In this document: in pieces, positions 60,374 to 64,000 of the stretch | How the letters are laid out: every line of letters begins with the position of its first letter | Position numbering within the stretch: position 1 is the stretch's first letter | Assembly (NCBI GenBank): GCA_018296165.2 | Contig: JACKQL020000007.1 | Coordinates: 1,426,001-1,490,000 of the forward strand | Direction: 5' to 3' | DNA: 64,000 nt | Source of the DNA: Termitomyces sp. T153 | Taxonomy: Eukaryota; Basidiomycota; Agaricomycetes; Agaricales; Lyophyllaceae | The notes under the pieces: model-generated | What the model was told of the DNA's origin: nothing | Databases searched by the model: none | What the model saw: only the letters and a program-made list of their open reading frames with translations | Made by a program: the position numbers and the translations under genes

Positions 60374-63300
60374 ATGTCCCGACACAGGCACATTCGAAAT
60401 ATCAACATCCAAGGTTCTTTTCATTCAATGGACGCGCCCAAGGCGACTGATCGCGTCTCGATGTAGATGAACTCAACGATGACGCCCTATCCGATGGAGG
60501 AGAGGAAGAGATGACCGATGAGCAACATGGTTTGTTTCCTAACCGTATCGGTATCTACATCGCATTCAACTGCATTCCAGCGCAACTTCTTCATAGTCTA
60601 GAGGAAGTCCGTCAAGTAATCGGTGATGAATACGTCTCCGGATTCCCGGACAATGAGCTTAAGGATGTTCTCTGGGAGTACTTCTTCGATACAGAGAAGA
60701 CCATCCACTGGGCTCTCGGTTAGACCGCTCCCTTGTCATCAAGACTTTGCCCGATACTGACATCCAATATAGAAGAACAAAGCAGAAGGCAGATCGCGCG
60801 TGAACGCAAAGGTGAGCTTTCAGTTCTTCGCACACAAACCCTTTTATCCTTCGTTCTTGTCCCGTTTCAATCACTGCCGCACAATGATTTCGTACGATGC
60901 GTTAAGCCGAGTCTTAATGTGAGAAGGTGCTTCCGCTTTCCTTGCCTGCTCTTTCCCTTCGCGACTCTCAATCCCTAGCCATTAACCGTTCATGACTAGA
61001 TCCTGACATGGGCAAAGATCTCCCTCCTGTTCCTCAAGAACCCGATGAGGGTCACAGCAATGCGGAATATTATCATCCCGAACAATACAACATTCAAGCA
61101 TCTGTACCGCCCAGAGGGCCATTGATCTTGCTACATCAGACACCTGCGCAAGCTTTAGAGTTGGAAACACCACGAGGTGTACGGCCTGCCTTGAGTACCA
61201 TCTCGGAACACACTGAACGTACTGAAACGACGCCACGTCTTCCCCCTGGACGTAAGCTTGCCCCTCATCGATCCCCTCGACCATCCAGTACCTTCACTGC
61301 ATCATCATACGGACAGGTCATTGGTGAGACTGTATTAAATTCACTAACGCTCTTCTCTGACTATTCCAGGTCATACCTACACACCTCATAGCGATGATCC
61401 AAATTCTATTCCAGTATCTCCCCCTCTATCAGCATTGAATGAGCTTTCCTTATTTGAGCCAGCTCCATCGATTACTGCATCAGATTCAGCCAGTGCTCGA
61501 CCGTTCGAGGTTCAGCGCAGAGAGCCTGTTCCTCCAAGCGAAGGGGTTTCTGACGTTTCTAAATCTAATAAACAGTCTGCACCTCCAGCACCTTCTCCCA
61601 AACAATCCAAACTCTCTCGTCTGGCCAGTTCTCGTGCCAGTAGCATCTCCACTCGGAGTGAGAGTTCAAGGTCGTCTGGAATAACGCTCACCGGATCCGT
61701 GAAGACATTTCCAGCTCTTCGCCCGTCCCCACAATCCCTTCGGCCACCGAGTTCCAACACGTCTTCGGATCCACCCTCGCCCCGCACTGCTTCGACCGCT
61801 CCGGGAGCCAACGAAGAGTATTATAATCCACATACAACTGAGACGTCTTCAATGACTTCTATCGTTCAACGAGCCATACACACTGCGATGGAGTTAGAGG
61901 CCTTGGATAACGCTGCCACACCTAACATAGTGTCGGTTGTCCCGATTCAACCAATCGCAACTTCTGCCAGTCCGGCGTTTGTCGAAGCAAAAAGCCCTAA
62001 ACAGCCTCGATCGTCGCCTGTGGTTCCTTCCGCTCTATCCCCTGCACTAGCGGAGTCATCGCGTGTCTACAAAGAAGTTGATACTTTTCGCACCCCCTCC
62101 AAACTCGCTCTCCTTGCACAGAAGAGCAGTGCCAGTAAAACTGCAAAGATATCCAGACCCGTTACAGAATATCTAACACCGGCTGCGAACGGGCCAACTG
62201 CGACTACAGCGATAACTACATCGATCCAGACCTTGTGGTCCCTAACTGACCCTACGCGCTCTCGCGTAATGCCTGCACTAGACGTGGTTCCCTTTGGGGT
62301 GAATTCATCTAACCCTCCTCCCTCAACTAAGGGGTCAAAATTGGCTGCGAAAATAAGAAGAGCCCATGAGAAACAGAATACCGCTTCTCAGAAAGAAGAG
62401 GATTTTATAACATCTGTGTCGCCTATCTTCGATCCTGACTCTACGGCGCTCATTCGTGCGTCTCCATCGGCATTTGCTTCCTTACTCGTCGATGACGCCG
62501 TTGTCAAAGACAAAATTCAACATCGCTCTTCACAATACCAAAATAAAGAGGACACTATCGAGCCTACAGCTTCTACCCCACCTGTCATCGAATACGCCGA
62601 GAAATGCAAGCATAAGTCGCGAAGACACAAAGACGAGGGATCACTAGTGCCAGGTTTTTTAGCCTCGTCAGGGTTCAAATTTGATGGACCTAGCCCTGAT
62701 GACATCGTCATGAATGCAAGGCGCGGGACATTGTTGCAAAAAGATTCTTCGTCATCGCCGGCCTCGCGCAAGACGGCCTCAGTCGTTTCCACGCAATGAC
62801 ACCCGTTCATTTTCTTTCTTTTTTGTCCTTTTTCTTTTATATTGTTATGTTGATGTTCTTGTATTGATTGTACTTGTGCCATAATTTATAGCTGCGAAGG
62901 AACGAGAGAAGGCCCTTAAGAAGGCTTCGGGTGCCAATTCTACTTCGTCTTCGCGTCCCTCGTCCGCTTTAAGCACGCCTACCAAGAAGAAAATAGGACT
63001 AGCTGGGAAAAAATCCGGGTCAACGACGCCTGCCCGGGGCATGGATCCCCGACAACTTGACTTGTCTGCTTTGAACCTCTCAAACGATGATGACGACGAT
63101 GCTAAGCCAGAGGAAATGCCCCACATAAGTTTTGCCAAAGATAAATTACTGGAAGAAGCGAAACGCGCGATTGAAGCTGAAGACGGAAATGCAAAGAAGG
63201 GAGTAAGTTTGGTAGTTGTTGGTATGTTGTTGCTCTACTTTGTACTTCTTTTTGACCTTGAGCTAGGTCATGTCGATGCGGGGAAGTCGACTCTCATGGG

Positions 63301-64000
63301 CCGTTTGTTATACGAACTCGGTCGGTTGGAAGAGAAGATGCGTATCGCGAATGAGCGAGGGAGCGCCAAGGTTGGCAAAAGTAGTTTTAGCTGGGCTTGG
63401 GGCCTAGACGGGACTACCGAAGAACGAGAAAGGTTGGTAACAACCCATAATCACCACTTTAGGCTTATGATGACGGGTTCAGAGGTATCACAATGGATAT
63501 TGCCCTCCGATCACTGATGACCCCACATCGACAAGTCACTATTCTCGATGCGCCCGGTCATAAAGACTTTATACCCAATATGATTTCGGGAGCATCTCAA
63601 GCGGATTGTGCACTTCTTGTTGTAGATGCGGCGCACGGCGAGTTTGAAGCTGGCTTTGAGCGTGGTGGCCAAACTCGAGAACATCTCCTTCTGGTTCGAA
63701 GTCTCGGTGTATCGCAGGTGATTGTGGCTGTCAATAAACTAGATCAGGTTAGTGCCTCACGATCAAAATCTATTGAAGCCTGACCATTGATGTATAGGTT
63801 GATTGGGACAAAGACCGGTATGGAGAGATATGTTCGTTATTGCGCCCTTTTCTAGTACAATCTGGATTCCACCCTAGCAAGACCAAGTTTGTCCCTGTAG
63901 CTGCCATGGAAGGCGTTAATCTTGTAACTCGCGACGTAGAAGCTGCAGAAGCCCTCAAGACATGGTACTCAGGTCCAACTCTCGTTGATCTGTTAGGTGA
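60374..64000 (+). CDS. HBS1: HBS1-like translational GTPase, partial (runs off right edge)
   Basis: Exon 1 60374-60413 ([13 protein letters not shown]), exon 2 from 60467. The N-terminal HBS1_N domain includes [26 protein letters not shown] and [19 protein letters not shown] long Ser/Pro-rich linker follows (about 61000-62780) with [14 protein letters not shown] near its end. Then comes the GTPase: P-loop GHVDAGKST, switch I RGITMD, G3 DAPGHKDF, G4 NKLDQ. Hbs1 with Dom34/Pelota splits stalled ribosomes in no-go and non-stop decay. A TGA at 62797 is bypassed by an intron of about 118 bases (best 62782-62899) whose borders are weaker than others here. The C-terminal beta-barrel domains lie outside the window. 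Confidence 0.93.

Noticed and set aside
62797..62799. TGA apparently ending the gene before the HBS1 GTPase domain
   Set aside because: The N-terminal HBS1_N domain and the GTPase belong to one protein family, and an intron bridges the stop, though its borders are weak.

Overview
The window is nuclear DNA of a filamentous basidiomycete, most likely a mushroom-forming Agaricomycete. Genes are dense and sit on both strands. They are cut by many short GT-AG introns of about 50 bases, products are typically fungal, and the accessory genes (F-box/LRR families, secreted M43 metalloproteases, an atypical ABC half-transporter) are of the kind expanded in this class. Gene models were built by hand: for most genes the exon junctions were followed base by base and the summed exon length checked to be a multiple of three.

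Layout. 1-4.6 kb: a partial proline/RGG-rich gene (-), VFA1 (-) and, divergently, PAB1 (+). 4.9-14.8 kb: a tandem segmental duplication (copies A and B) of a convergent pair, an LRR-type gene (+) facing an F-box gene (-), embedded in a roughly 240-bp repeat family. 14.8-23.3 kb: an AMPK1_CBM protein (-), an EFM6-like methyltransferase (+), COX15 (-), a BolA3-type protein (+), ORC6 (-), YIF1 (+), then tRNA-Val(AAC) at 23.4 kb. 25.0-28.8 kb: a third, dispersed copy (C) of the convergent pair. 29.0-32.7 kb: glutathione-dependent formaldehyde dehydrogenase (+) and a membrane-anchored acyl-CoA-binding protein (-). 33.9-36.8 kb: two tandem M43 metalloproteases, the first with a frame problem. 37.5-47.7 kb: a GatC-like protein (+), dUTPase (-) and the large THO2 gene (+). 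48.3-64 kb: GTP cyclohydrolase I (-), ABC transporter (+), a PHO81-like SPX-ankyrin protein (-), PEX12 (-), a UPF0303 protein (+), mitochondrial SSB (-) and HBS1 (+, runs off the right edge).

Most genes are housekeeping: mRNA fate (PAB1, THO2, HBS1), mitochondria (COX15, BolA3, GatC, mtSSB), peroxisome and lipid handling (PEX12, ACBP), replication (ORC6, dUTPase) and phosphate sensing (PHO81-like). No co-regulated pathway cluster is evident.

The most unusual features are the three-copy convergent F-box/LRR module, with a datable breakpoint that carried off the 3' end of the neighbouring gene, and six introns that can only be read with GC-AG borders, spread over six genes. I did not find a convincing new defence or biosynthetic system.
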